From Simmondsia chinensis (lineage: Eukaryota; Streptophyta; Magnoliopsida; Caryophyllales; Simmondsiaceae), in the NCBI GenBank assembly GCA_018398585.1, contig JAGTTD010000016.1, positions 27,761,212 to 27,825,211 on the forward strand: 64,000 bases of DNA, read 5' to 3'. A program made the position numbers and the translations under genes. Each line of letters starts with the position of its first letter. The first letter of the stretch is position 1. A model generated the notes under the pieces. The model saw only the letters and a program-made list of their open reading frames with translations, was not told the origin of the DNA and made no database searches. This document shows positions 1 to 13,200 of the stretch, in pieces.

Positions 1-185
1 ATAAGACGCACACAATTCACAAAACTGAAATGAGACAGAAACGAGTAAACCAAAGAAAATACACAACAATGGTAATCCAAACACTACCCTGTTGTAAAAA
101 AGGTTAGATCAAACCTGGGGCCGGTGCGTTGGTGGAACTATGACCCGGCTAAACTTACCTGGGCCCCCTCTTGCTTGTCGGCTAC

Positions 186-745
186 GGGCTGCCGGCTTAG
201 GATTGTTGGCGGTAGTGGAGGTGGAGGTGGGGCTGGTGGTGGTGGTGGGGTGGGAAAGGTGTGGTGTGGTGTGTGTGTGTGATGTTGTTGATGGGGCTTC
301 ACGGGGTGCGGTGGTGGTGGTGGTGCCGGTGTCAGAGCGGGTGTGCAGTCGGGGAGGTGGTGCCTGGTAGTTGGGGCGAGGTGGTGGTGAGGTGCGAGAA
401 TCGGTGGGTCGGGCGAGGTCAGGGTTGTGGTTTGGGATGGGGCCAGTCCTGGGTTGGGGTGGGTGAGGCGAAGCGGGTGGCGGGGTGAGAGGTCAGAGGT
501 GGGTGTGGTGGTGGGTGGGTGGTTGGGTGAGGCTAGGTGGTGGTTGGGCTCAATGTCGGTGTGGGTGTGGTGGTTCGGTGTCAGTGGTGTATGGGTGTGT
601 GAGGTGAGGTGCGGCGCTTGCCCGGCGGTGGGTCGTCGCCGTCACGGTGGCGTCGCTGGGGGGTGGAGGTGAGTCGGCGAGGTGGCCGACGGTGGGGCAG
701 TGGGGAGGCGGGGTGGTGTGAGCGAAAACGGTGGGGGGGGGTTAG
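186..745. repeat. G-rich, strand-asymmetric low-complexity tract
   Basis: About 560 bp built mostly of GGT, GTG and GGGT runs on the + strand, with very little C in the first half, followed by a (GA)n run at about 765-796. Several open frames cross it but their amino-acid content is only Gly/Val/Trp/Arg-rich noise. Many closely spaced G3-4 runs could form G-quadruplexes. No gene or element end is recognised. Confidence 0.7.
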
Positions 746-765
746 TATACATTAACTTGCGTAGA

Positions 766-798
<33 letters not shown>

Positions 799-819
799 TA
801 CATAGTACTATGTGTGAAA

Positions 820-1418
820 CAGATTATGAAATTCGCAAAAAAAATAGATTTTGGGAGGGAGGGGGTTGTTAATTCAAAATGGGTTTTGGAGGGAATTTGA
901 TTTTTATGATTAATTTGGGAAGAAGTTTTAGTAAAGCATTTATTTTAGATGAATATTTTAGTTTTTTTATAATTATAGTATATTTAAGTTATTTCATTTT
1001 TTGTTTAATATAGTTTTTATATTTTATTTTATAACAAAATTAATTATTTATTCTTTAACTTTTACCCAATATTAACGATCAAATAAGGACTAATTTGATT
1101 ACAAAATAAAAGACAAATGACTATTTTGAAAAAAAAATGATAGATAAACTTCAATAAAGTTACAAAATTAGATCCCAATGAAATAAGTAATTCGAAAAAT
1201 ATGATTAAATTTGTTATTTTTTATTTAAGCGGTGAATTTAATTAATTTTAAAGTACTTGGGTGAGTAAATGTGATTTTTATTAGGAGTTGGGTGACTTAA
1301 CTTATCTAATTTTAAATAACTTGGGTGACCACTAAATCTCCTAAATTTTGAGTTGAGTAACTAAGTTATCCATTTTGGTCACTTTGGTGACCAAAATGGG
1401 ACTTTAGTCCATTGTTTA
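820..1418. other. AT-rich sequence with no recognised feature
   Basis: Upstream intron or intergenic DNA of the RECG locus; no coding or element signature seen beyond scattered repeats of the phrase CTTGGGTGA. Confidence 0.5.
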
Positions 1419-1419
1419 A

Positions 1420-1712
1420 AGGAAGGGTAGCCTGGTATACGAGGCTTCCCACCCTTGTGCAATCTAAGGAGGGTCAAATCTACATATTCTTACCCTTTCT
1501 TTTGGGTTTGTAAAAGGCGTTGAGGGAGAGAAGATTCAAACCCAGGATCTCTAATCTAGAGCCCCAACCTTGGTAGTGTTATACTGTTAAACCAAGACTC
1601 TATTGGCATATGTAATCTTACCTCCCTTATCGTGCAGAGGTTATTTCATAGACTTGAACCCATAACCCTAGGTCAAAGTAGATCAACCTTAGCCTTGCAC
1701 CAAGGTTATATA
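1420..1712 (-). mobile_element. tRNA-headed SINE, apparently dimeric, Au/AngioSINE-like tail
   Basis: Read on the - strand there are two tRNA-like heads. The first has an A-box-like TGGTGCAAGGCTAAGG and a B-box GGGTTCAAGTC; the second has a B-box GGGTTTGAATC. They are followed by GGTAAGAATATGTAGAT...GGGAAGCCTCGTATACCAGGCTACCC, which resembles the conserved 3' domain of many angiosperm SINEs. No target site duplication was identified. A dimeric head is inferred from the two B-boxes. Confidence 0.6.
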
Positions 1713-1727
1713 ATTTTGTTTACGGTA

Positions 1728-2098
1728 ATTACATTTCAATACCCTAAGGTTTGGTATATTAATTTTTTAGTCAATGAACATTGTGAAATAATTTTTCAGT
1801 TCAAAAGTTACATGAATTTAATAAAATAATCCAAACTGTGGGGTGTAAGGGTGTAAAATATGCCCCTCATCGAACTCCTCCATTAGAAGTGTTACGATAC
1901 CCTAGTTCATGTGTCGGATGAGAGGAATAACGAGGAGGCGATGAGGTTAGTAAAAAATAACGGCAAGTTTTACACCCTTTTATACCATTGTTTAGATTAT
2001 TTTATTAAATACATGTATCGTTTGGACTAAACTATTATCTTATAAAGTTTGTGGACTAAAATGTTAATACACCAAATCTCAAGATACTAATATGTAAT
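1728..2098. mobile_element. Long-TIR MITE, family M1 copy 1
   Basis: The two ends are inverted copies of each other over roughly 140 bp. The left arm contains ATTTAATAAAATAATCC and GTGTAAGGGTGTAAAA; the right arm holds their inverse. The core spans 1816-2010. A second copy lies at 18256-18612. It ends about 75 bp before the first RECG exon of the window. Confidence 0.7.
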
Positions 2099-2171
2099 AT
2101 AGCCTTATGTGTACTATTGATATCATTACTATGTGGCGAATAGAAAGCATTGAATCTGCATTTGGATATAG

Positions 2172-2505
2172 GTGAAAAGCACATCTACTGAAGATCACTT
2201 TGAAATGAGAGAATATAGTTTGGATGTGATTGGAGATGAAGGGGATTCATCCGTTGAATCAAAGGGTAAACCATACCCCATATATCCCTCTAAAGGAGGG
2301 CTCAAGCCACAATTTATCAAGGACACAATTGCTAGGTATGTCACTTCTATTCTATTAGCTTTTGCTGTATGATATTTGTATCTCAACTTAGTGGGAAAAA
2401 GAGGCTTCGTTTGCTATCTTTTTTATGGCGTTTCACTTAATGTTTTCTTACCCAGAGCACCTTACGTTGGAGCGTGATGCCTGAACACTGTTCAATTGTT
2501 TTCCC

Positions 2506-2536
<31 letters not shown>

Positions 2537-2826
2537 GGGTGTTGTTTGGTTGGCTTTTTGCATTCCATGGTAACAATGGGTGTTTACGTAGGAGTCCTCC
2601 TGTTACACTAACTTTTGTGTTCATCATGAATTTTTAGGCTTCTTTTTTGCAGTCCCTCTCGTCTTCCTTCTAGATTTGGCTGTGGATCGATTATTGATAA
2701 TTATTTTGAGGCTCTTTTGTCTATTCAAGATGTATATTTGTTACGGTCTTTTTTCTATTGCATGTACACCACCACCACCACCAAACTCAGTGCCTCAAGG
2801 GCTCCCGCTAATGCAGGGTCCCGCCG

Positions 2827-2861
<35 letters not shown>

Positions 2862-5800
2862 TGTACGAGGCCTTACCCTTCAGGGTGCTACCCCAAAGGG
2901 AGGCTACGTCTGAGGATCCCCAACCTAAAAATAATTGCTATCAAGTAACATAAGACCGTTCTATCATGGATTTTGAGCTAGCCATTTGTGATCATTTATG
3001 GAATTATATGGTCAGAAAGCTGACAAGACGCAAAAAAGATTGTGAAACTGATATATGAAGTGTTACTTTTCACGTGAACGCCTTTGTGATAATTTAAAAA
3101 TCATTGCCAATGAGGCCTTGATTTGGTGGAGAAGTACTACCGAGGTCGAGGCATTAGATTCAGCGGTTCCAAAAGTTCAACCCCTTCAACGAAATAAGAA
3201 AAACACTATTGCTTCATCGCCTTCCGCCATCACTCCCTAGTATGAACCATCATTCCTCAGCTTCATATCTGCGTCACAATGTTCATAAGCCCTCCATATA
3301 TGTGGTTTAAGTTAGGAAAATGAATGGTGAATTTGAGGGATAATTAGAGTGATGCAGTCCTTTTTCTTTGAATCTTATAGATGCCTTATTGAGAATGTTG
3401 TAATTTCTTCTCATTCTTCCTTTGATTCTTACGAAAGCTTATTCTTTGTAAAATTCGTTTTAATGTCATCTTTGATTCAGAGTTTTGCACTCACTGCCTA
3501 CTGATTATGATCCTATCCCTAAAGACATCACGGGGGAGCTTGGACTGATGAATCTCCATGATGTAAGCAAACCATACTAGCTTTTGTTTGCCATTCGTTG
3601 TCATGTTTGATAATTTTCATAATTTTGATGCATGTTGAGTCTGAGCAAAAAGATAAGAATATTCCATTAAAGATGTTTACCAACTATGGAAATCTGTAGG
3701 CTTTGAATCCCTAGTATGTTTGTAGTATGATAAAGTCATTTGCAGAAGGTAGCGGGAAATATGACCTCCATATGATTATATATATCCTGCTTTTTCTTGG
3801 ATAAGAATTAAGAAAAGAGATTTTTGTGGAGGAATAAGAACTATCAAGATGGGCTAAAGACCATCCTCTAAATAGACAAATAATGATAAGCTAAAGAAAC
3901 ATGACCTTCCACTCCCGCTGTTCGTGTTAGGGAGCCGGTCCTCAGAAGGAATCACTGACAACTTTTTTTTCCCCGGATAGGTTTCACCTTGGCAGTTTCC
4001 CAAAGAATATATTAAAAAGTAATCTCGGTTCGATGAATGTAAAGATGATCAGCTCTCCACTCAGTTCCTTCTACTTAGCAGTCCATGCACGCCTTTATCT
4101 GCCTTCTTAGCAACATGTCCATGATATTGACGAAGGAAAGCTTCAAAAGAAGATGATACATTAGATATAACCCTAAAAGATCAATTCACAGACTATGAAC
4201 TTTGGAAGTATAACAATGCACCAACAAAATTCTCGTTGGTCTCACTGTTCCTCAAACATACACAGTCCCACATAAAGGAATAGTGACATATAAGGATGCC
4301 TTGCATCAGAATGAAATTGTTAATTTTGTTAAAGGAAGTTGTATGAATAGGGACTATGTAGTATTATCATCATTTTTGACATCTTAATCCAATGTTTAAT
4401 GTGTTCAGATATTTCAGCAATATGGTTGAGTGTTCTGCAATTGGAGATCTTTTGCCATTTCTTTTGGCTACCAAGTACCAGGAACTAGAAAACTAACATT
4501 TGATTTAACTTTAGAGATGAATAATACAATTTCCTTGTCATTCCCTCTAGCAAAGGCATAGCTCGTGGATCCTTGTGTGTGGTACAACTTTTAAAGTCTT
4601 AGAAGCCCAGCTTTTTGGAAAAATAGTGATTACCGGACTGAAAGCAAACGCAGGTCGTGAAAGCTTGTGTGTTGTGATCATTATTCCACTGGAGCCTTTC
4701 TCTTGTTCTTTGGAGGCAAAGGTAGTAGTGGTTGGTTAATTGTTGTCGCAGTTTAGCTAGACGGTGATACATATTGACTTCTCTTGATACAACTAGATCG
4801 TGACGTGTTGATCATGACGGTGCTAATGATGACCCAGGAAGACTAATTAAATTGTCTGCTTAAATACTGTACTAGAATTGATCGTTTATAAAGGAGAGTC
4901 CGTGGTAGTTGCATGTCATTCCTTCAAGCAGCACCAATGGTTTTCGCTATGATGAAAAATAAGGATCACTGATAGTTTTAATATGAACTAATATACACTA
5001 GCGATTTCTTATGAAATAAGGTGTTATTTTTTGGAGCTCTTTGGATTAAGAGCTCTGGGAGCTTCCCGGCCATAGCTTTGGCATATATGCAGAGAGATTG
5101 GTGGCTTTGTGTTATTAGTTTTTGGGTTTTTATTTTGAGGACATCTCGTCCTTATTTCTTTGTACATTCTTTTTGTCTTAGTCTTATTTCTTGTTTCAAT
5201 AAAGAAATGGAAAATTGCATATGTCTCTTTTTACATTTTGTACATGGGTGTGAGTAATGCTTGCTTTTCTGGATGGGGTCCAGTGTGTTGTTTGCAATGT
5301 TTGCAACAGACTTGTGATGCGTACAGATCAAATAAATTTTTTCACTCAACTGTTGTTTTGTTCAATGAATGAGTTGTGTTCTTGTCCATAAAGGAGAAAA
5401 GTACAATATATACGTTTTTCTAAATTTTGAATATTGGTAAGGAGGGTACAACTTCTAGTCTAGACATAGACACAAACTTTTAGGGATGGGAGATGAGCTT
5501 CAAACCCAAGACCTCTTGCAGCTGAGCATGTGTGTTTGCCCCCTTTTTGTACACATTTACATGCATCTTGTGTATGGGCAAGTAATGGGTATGGATATGG
5601 GCTTGTGCTTTTTGGGACTGGTATGATTATTCACTTCATACTTGTGGCTGGTAATGCGGCGAATGGCGTATATAAATTTGAGTGGTGGGTACGGATATGG
5701 GGAGGCACCCTATACCTGTTGTGCCCCCTTGCCATCCCTAATCTGGTCTTATACATAAAACTATGTTGTTATACTTGGAGTTGCTCTTGCCTGTATGGAG

Positions 5801-8800
5801 TACTATTTCTTCTTGTCTCTTACTCTTGGGGGAAGGTTTATCTGTTTGTTTCTTCTTAATATCATTTAGGCTTACACTGGGATACACCAGCCTAAGAACT
5901 TCAATGAAGCTGATCGAGCTCGAATAAGGTTCATATTTGATGAGTTCTTCTATCTTCAGGTAATCATAGTTGATACATGCATCGAAGAATTTGCCGTTTT
6001 CAACTTGTTCACATGTTTCTTTGTTTGAATCTGATCTCACACAAATATTATATGTGCCTCTACATTGTTCATCTTTTGATAGGCATTGAGCATCCCTGTG
6101 CCTAATCAAGGATGTTCCTACCCATATTTCTACCTAGGAGTACTGTTGAATAGCCCTGTGCCCAACGAAGCATCCTTGTACTTTGTTTTAAGCAACACTG
6201 CGCTTAAAAATATACTTAACTGACTTTATTCAAAGTTGTCTACGATCCGCCTCTAAGCTTTAATTACATCAATATTTATAGAGAAGAAACCAGAATTCTA
6301 ATTGAAAAAAAACTCCTAAACTGATAATAATAAACTTCTAACAAACAGAGTTAATAAAAGTCAAATTCAATTCTAAAGTAATTCTAACTAATCATATATC
6401 CTAAAAGATGGAATTTACTACGATTCAAATTATTAGCAAATATCCAAGATCTAAAACTTGGTCTTTATCCTCATTCTACATCTTTATTGCCGAGTGATTC
6501 CTGAAATTATATTTGCTTTGTCAGCTAGGACGCTTGTACCAAATGCTTGAAGGTCTCGGTTCACGGATAGAGAAAGAAGGGTTGCTTGATAAGTATAGAA
6601 ATCCAGTATTGCATGCTGTGCATACTGATGAATGGTCTAGCCTGGCCAAGAAGTTTCTGAAAGCACTTCCGTATTCATTGACTAAAAGTCAGCTAAGTGC
6701 CGTTTCCGAAATCATGTGGGACTTGAAGCGTCCAGTTCCTATGAATCGGCTTTTGCAGGTATTGCATCTCGTGCTGGAGCTTCTTTTGTTCACTCGTCTA
6801 GTCCTGCTATCATCCTAAGTTGGTCTGATTGATAGGCCCCCTTTTTTGGTATGGAAGTGTTCAGGCTAACTTAAGCACACCTTGGGTAAACCATTTTATA
6901 TTATGATGTTAGTTGGTATGTGGGTGATTTATGCATATATATATAGAGATATATATATATATATATACATATATACACATATGTATTTTATAATTTATCA
7001 TATGTAGGTTGTTATTTTCTCCGATTTTCCATGATAATATGCGGTAGAAGTATTATAACTGATTTCCAAAGGGGCCTTTGACAAATTGGGGGCTCCAAGC
7101 AATTGCTTCCATTGCTTGGGATCTTGATTGACCCTGCCTCCTTCCTCTTATTTTTTCTCTTTTTTTTTTTTTTTTCCTTCTTCTTACTAGCTCTTTGTTC
7201 CTGCTCCAGCCGAGGCTTCTTGTTGATAACAATAGCAGCAATTTTGTAAGCCTTAGGTTCTATGAAACTTCTGTTTGAATTTTGTTTCCCCCATTGTATA
7301 TGGGACTTGCGTCTCGTTCTTTCCACTCCAATAGGAAGTTAAATTTCTGAGAGAAAAAGAGGAAGATAAAGGTGTAGCAGGTTATAAGATCACCAACATC
7401 TCTTGTGTGCCTATTTTCATAATCTAAAGGACATTGCCAAATTAAACGTTGGAGTCGTGGTTTCTGTTGCATTAATGTGAATGCTGGTATTCAACTACAT
7501 ATGTGGTCAAACTAAGATATCACCAGTTGCGATATCGAGCCATTGCCCAAAATAACACAAAAATAAAAAATATTTCCTAAACTAGTTTTTTAAAAAAAAT
7601 ATTTTCCCAAATGGCATCCATGTTATCATTTTTTAATTTTTTAATTTTTTTATTTTTGTCACATTTATAAATTTATAATATTTTTTGTATTATAATAAAT
7701 AAATTAAACTATATTATTTATTAAATTTTATATAAAATTATTTGTAGACAAATTTATTCTAAATATTAATAAATAATTTATTTTAATTTATTTGTTGTGA
7801 TTAAGAAAGTATTATAAATTTAAAAAATTATAATTATATTAAAAATAAAATAAGAAAGTAAAAATAAAAAATAAAAAAGTTAAATGATGACATGAATGCC
7901 ATTTTGGGAAATATTTTTCTTAAAAAGCTAGTTTAGGAAATATTTTTTATTTTTGTGTCATTTTGGGCATTGGCTCTGCGATATCATCCTAAGTATATTT
8001 TCATATTTTAAGGTGTATGGCCTAGGAAAAAAAGTGCTTTTGAATAGAAGCAGAAGCTATTGCTGTTAAGCAGAGATAAGGAGAATAGTGCTTCTTCTTT
8101 GAAGGAGAAACATAAGTAAAAGTTAAAAATTTTTCAGACAAAAATACCCTTATTAACGATACTTTTTACAGAATTATTTGCAAAAAATGTTCATGAAAAA
8201 AAAGAAAAAAAGTTCATTTCGCAATTTGGCCAATAGGCCACAAATACCCCTCCAATTGATTTCACCCCCTCCAATCTATCAAACTGCTATTTCTCTCTTC
8301 AACTTCTTCTCTTTCTTACTTTGTTTTTATTTTTTGTTTCTTTCTTATTGAAGGGTGGTATGCTAGTTCTCACTTTTGATAATCCATATAAAATGAAGCC
8401 CATTGTTTCAGGGTGATGTTGGCTGTGGGAAGACGGCTGTTGCTTTCCTGGCATGCATGGAAGTTGTTGGTTCTGGATATCAGGTTTGTTGTTGTAGCAC
8501 TTCATTCCCTATTTGGCAACTGGGTAGAGGGTCGTAGAGAGGATTACTGTTTGGAAATTTTTTTTGAGGGGTAATGATGGATAAATCGCTATTTTCTTTA
8601 TCGCCCAAGTTTGGGTGTACAAAGGGGGGAGGGTAACGTTTTAGAAAAAATTTGGACAATTTTATCCCTGGTTCTACTATAATGCTCTTTAGCCTTACCT
8701 CTTCATCCAATTGTCAAACAAGGGTAAACCGTCTATCTCTCTTTACTCTTACCCTTCTTTAGTGAACGCATTTAAGCAAGGGTAGGATAATCCGCTATGT

Positions 8801-10234
8801 TCTCCCTCCTTACCCCTCTTTATGATGCTCTCTTGTGCCTCAATGAAGTAAAAGCTAACAGTTTGTAGAATCTCTTTGCAAAGCCTTTAGGTTGACTACA
8901 TTTGTGATACTGATTAAATGTTGTTCTCCGCCGTATTTGACCGAATTTATGACAATACGTAAACGCCATTTTTAAATGGGAAAATACGGACACGTTTACT
9001 CGTTTTCTACTAATAGAGCATGAGGGTGCTGCCTCACTTTTTATGGAGTACTTATAAATTATATCACCAAATAAGCCTGCTCACGTGCAGATGCCATATA
9101 CAGTGCTGCATACTGTGAAGGTATTATTGATTATGATTATATCTAACTTCAGTATTACTGTGCATCACCTTAGGCAGCCTACATGGTTCCGACTGAGTTA
9201 CTTGCAATTCAGCACTACGAGCACCTACACGATCTTCTGCAGAGTATGGACAAGTCGGATTGCAAGCCATCCATCGCTCTTCTAACCGGATCAACTCCAA
9301 TGAAACAAGCGCGGGTGATTCGCCAGGCATGTGTTGTCACCATGCTCCATATGTGTCTGTGTTAAGAACTCTAGATGTGAATCTAGTAAAAAATCTCAGA
9401 TTGGAGCTATGAGAGAGAATAAATTAACATATAAGTCTATAGATTGCTCCATCTAATGCTAATTAATTTAGGATGGAACCCCACTTGTACTTTTATGTGA
9501 ATCTCTTGTATGCCAACTCCGTGGGTCGAACCTAGGGCCTAGTGAAACTTCGCATGGTATCAGAGTCTTGTTGACCAAGAATTCACGAGTTTGAATCCTA
9601 ACATATTGCAATATCCACCTTGAAGTCCAATAGATTTGTATGATAGGGCATATGTTAAGAGTATAAACTATTATTGGACCTCCACCCATATGCTTAAGCT
9701 TTTGGGATAGTTAATTTAGTAAATTTGTCATGATTCTGATTATTTCTTGTTGTTAATAGGGTCTGCAATCGGGTGACATTTCACTAATCATTGGAACTCA
9801 TAGTCTGATAGCTGAAAGTGTGGATTTCTTATCTCTACGTCTCGCTGTGATCGATGAGCAGCACCGTTTCGGTGTCATCCAAAGAGGGAAGTTTAATAGT
9901 AAGGTAATCTAGCTTATGGCTTACAGCTTGGTATCTCTATGTGAAACAACCGATTGACAATCTATTACATTCTTGACTGGTGATACAAAGGGAAAAAGAA
10001 GAATCTTTTGCACTGCTTCTACCATTTTCTATAAAAAACCAATTATCCAACTAAAAGTTCCAATCCTGCGCTTCCGTTACCACTTCCCGCCCTCATCACT
10101 GTCCATCTATCGTCAGCCATCCTCCACTTAACTCAGGAAAAAAAAAAAAAAAAAATCTACCTTTTGCACTTCTTTGAAACTGAGGCCCTGTTCTTCTCCT
10201 TCACCCCCACGCCCGAGAAAAATAAAACATTACC

Positions 10235-10276
<42 letters not shown>

Positions 10277-13200
10277 CTCTTGCGCCCCCCCAAAAAAAAA
10301 AGAAAAAAAGAAAGAAGGAACTGGGCCATTTTGAAAAATGGAAAACTGGAGATGATTTGAAAATTTAGGAAAACATGGGAAAGCATTCTCCTCAGTTATA
10401 AAGGAAAACTTGGGAACAAGGATAGATGTTTTCAGTTCTTAATGTGCAAGAAAATTGGAAAATTATGTTTTTTGGACATAGAAAATTAGATTTTTGAATG
10501 CATTTTTGTAGAGAACACGAGTGTTTGAAAATTTTTCTTAGAAATGAGAAAAAGTCTTCTATGAGTAGATAGATCATCTGATAGATCTCTTGCATCCGAG
10601 GCTAATTTAGATCTTGCTTCAGTTATTTCACCCGTGCCAAACTATTTATCATATATGTACTTTTCAATTTGTTTTTTTAATCCCAGTTCAAACTTCATTG
10701 TATATTCCTAACTTTGCAGTTGTATTATACATCTGGAAGATCAGAAATAGATGCAAGTACTTCTGTTGATTCATCGAAAGGCAATATGCAGATGGCCCCA
10801 CATGTTCTTGCTATGTCTGCTACTCCTATCCCGAGGACACTAGCTCTGGCTTTATATGGGGACATGTCATTGACACAGGTACGTAAGCCTTGCTTTCTCT
10901 ACTTTAAGTGGTGACATGTGGATCTAGAGGTGTATGTGAGCCAAGCCGAGCGCTAGCTTGTTAGGATCGATGCTCTACTTGTCTACGTTTTAAGTCGTCC
11001 CGGGTTTGGCTCGATTGAACTCGACGAGATACGAACAAAGCTTGCTTTAGGCTCATTTAAGCTCGATCTGGACTTGTTTAGCTCGTTTTGTGCTCAAGTT
11101 GCTTATTTGGGCTGAAACATAGCTAGACACATTTATACTTGTTTAGTCTGGCTAATATAGGAGCTTGGTCAAAACAATCCGAGCATTAGCATAAGAAATT
11201 TGTCCAAAAGGGATTTCAACTTGTGAAGATTTTAATCGAAACATTTATTGTAATTTAATTACAGATTACGGATTTACCTCCTGGAAGAATACCCATTGAC
11301 ACTCATATTATCGAAGGAAATGAGATCGGCTTTGAGAAGGTTTACCAGGTAATATTTTTCATTTCGTTCTAATCCATCACTGATTCATTATATTAAACTA
11401 TTTCCCTCTTCTTATGATATGCTCTGATCCTTTTTCCCTTTTTTGTCTTGTAGTATGTTTCATGGTGTAGGATTTTCTTTCCTTTTTAGTGTGATTTTTG
11501 GGAGGTTGCTAATATAACGACCCCACTCAACATTGCTGCAGCATAACCACAAAAGGAGGAAGTTTCCTACTAGGTCGATAATAGACCATTTAAGCCTAAA
11601 GGGGAATGCCTTGTTACTTAGTCACTTGTAATTGGTTGAACTTCACACATCTATCTGAAGTGGAATTGTGGTTTTATAGCTATTGTGAGCTTTAACTTAC
11701 TAGTTCTAGAGCATCTAGAGTTGCTGTTGAGTCTCATGTAGAGGACGGGAAATTTTCTCTTTGCATGACTAGGCTGTTTGCAGTAGCAGGTTTGGATTTG
11801 GGTTATTTTCATCCCAAGTAATGACCAGAAGACTCCCATGCCCGGGCCGATGAAAAATGTGTTAGGTTTGGAGACTGGTGGTCTTCTAACAACCAAATTT
11901 ATGGATGCAATTATTGAGGGCCTTGATTGTGATTTTTGGGCTTTCGAGTGTTATAGTTGTAGAAGCCTATAAATAGGATTCTTTTGTGCCTGGTATTTGT
12001 AGGGGAATGCAGGAAGAAGGAAACAGTGAAAGGTAGAGTGTGAGTGATCCACTTTTGTAATACCTCTATTTCTATAGTGAATACCTGGGATTTGGCCAAA
12101 CCACATAAATTCTGGTGTCCCCAATCCCTTGTGTTTGTGTTTGCTATTTCAACTTAAGGTTCGATGTTTGTGAATGGTCTTAATAGAATGCATCGAAAAG
12201 TGATCCATGATCACTTACTAACCGTATTTCCAAAATTTGGAAACGAAGCTGTCCGAAAAGTGACGATTTCTGACATTGAATTCTGAAGGAAATAAGTGCT
12301 GGCTAGGGAATTTTAAGTCCATAAGATTTAATGAAACTCACAATCAAGTGCGTTTGGCTTTATGGGTATGTATTGTATCAATTTTTTCAACTTTAATCTT
12401 TTAAGTGGTCCTCTTGAAATAATATATATCACGTGGAGATGATGCATCACCATCTTTCATCAGATGACACATTTTTTTCATGAAAAATTGACTTAAGAGG
12501 ATCATATTGTTAGAAAAAGGTTAATATGAAGAAATAACAGTATCAGAGCTTTGTTTACCGAGAGGTTAGGAGTTCGAATTCCAACAATCCCATCTCAATA
12601 TTAATATAATTTTAACACATGGTATGAGTTAGTCCTGTGCACTGGTCTAGACACCTTGTTTCCCAAAAAGGGCTTATTGTTTAAAACTCGCTTTGGTCCC
12701 TGACGGTCCAGGACTAGCCTTGTAATCCAGAAACTTGCCCTGACGCTGGTTGTCTTTGGGTCCTTTCCTGTTCTTCTGTCTTTCAGAGTAACAAATGGAA
12801 CTTCATCTCTTATCTCTCTTCCTCTTATGGTCATCTTTTTTTACTTATTCAGTACTCTGTACTCGCTCTGCTGTCTAGCCGGTCTCCATTTACCCAAGCA
12901 TCACTGCCATCTTCAATTTCACTCTAGCAAGTTTCACATGCTGGTGAAGTTGGTGCAGTGGTTAAGCTACTCGTCCTCCAATTGATAGATCTTGGGTTCG
13001 AAATTCATCCTCTCTGTTCAGGAAATGTTGTAATCCTCCTCACTGATATAAAAAGAATAGGAATTCACATGCTTGGACCTAAAACCTCATCGTTGTATTT
13101 TTCCCTCATCTCCATCCCTCTTTCCCTATTAGAGTGTAAAGCTATTCTTGGGATTTGACCTAACAACTTGTACTTTTAGTGTAGTTGATTTTTTGACATG

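Noticed and set aside
140..672. Three overlapping open frames rich in Val, Gly and Trp
   Set aside because: They come from the G/T-rich low-complexity tract; no domain, intron signal or homology-like text.
10174..10386. Proline-rich and glycine-rich frames on both strands
   Set aside because: Produced by the 37-C run inside a RECG intron.
12941..13025. Genuine tRNA gene
   Set aside because: A- and B-boxes are recognisable but stem pairing and a clean acceptor end are not evident.
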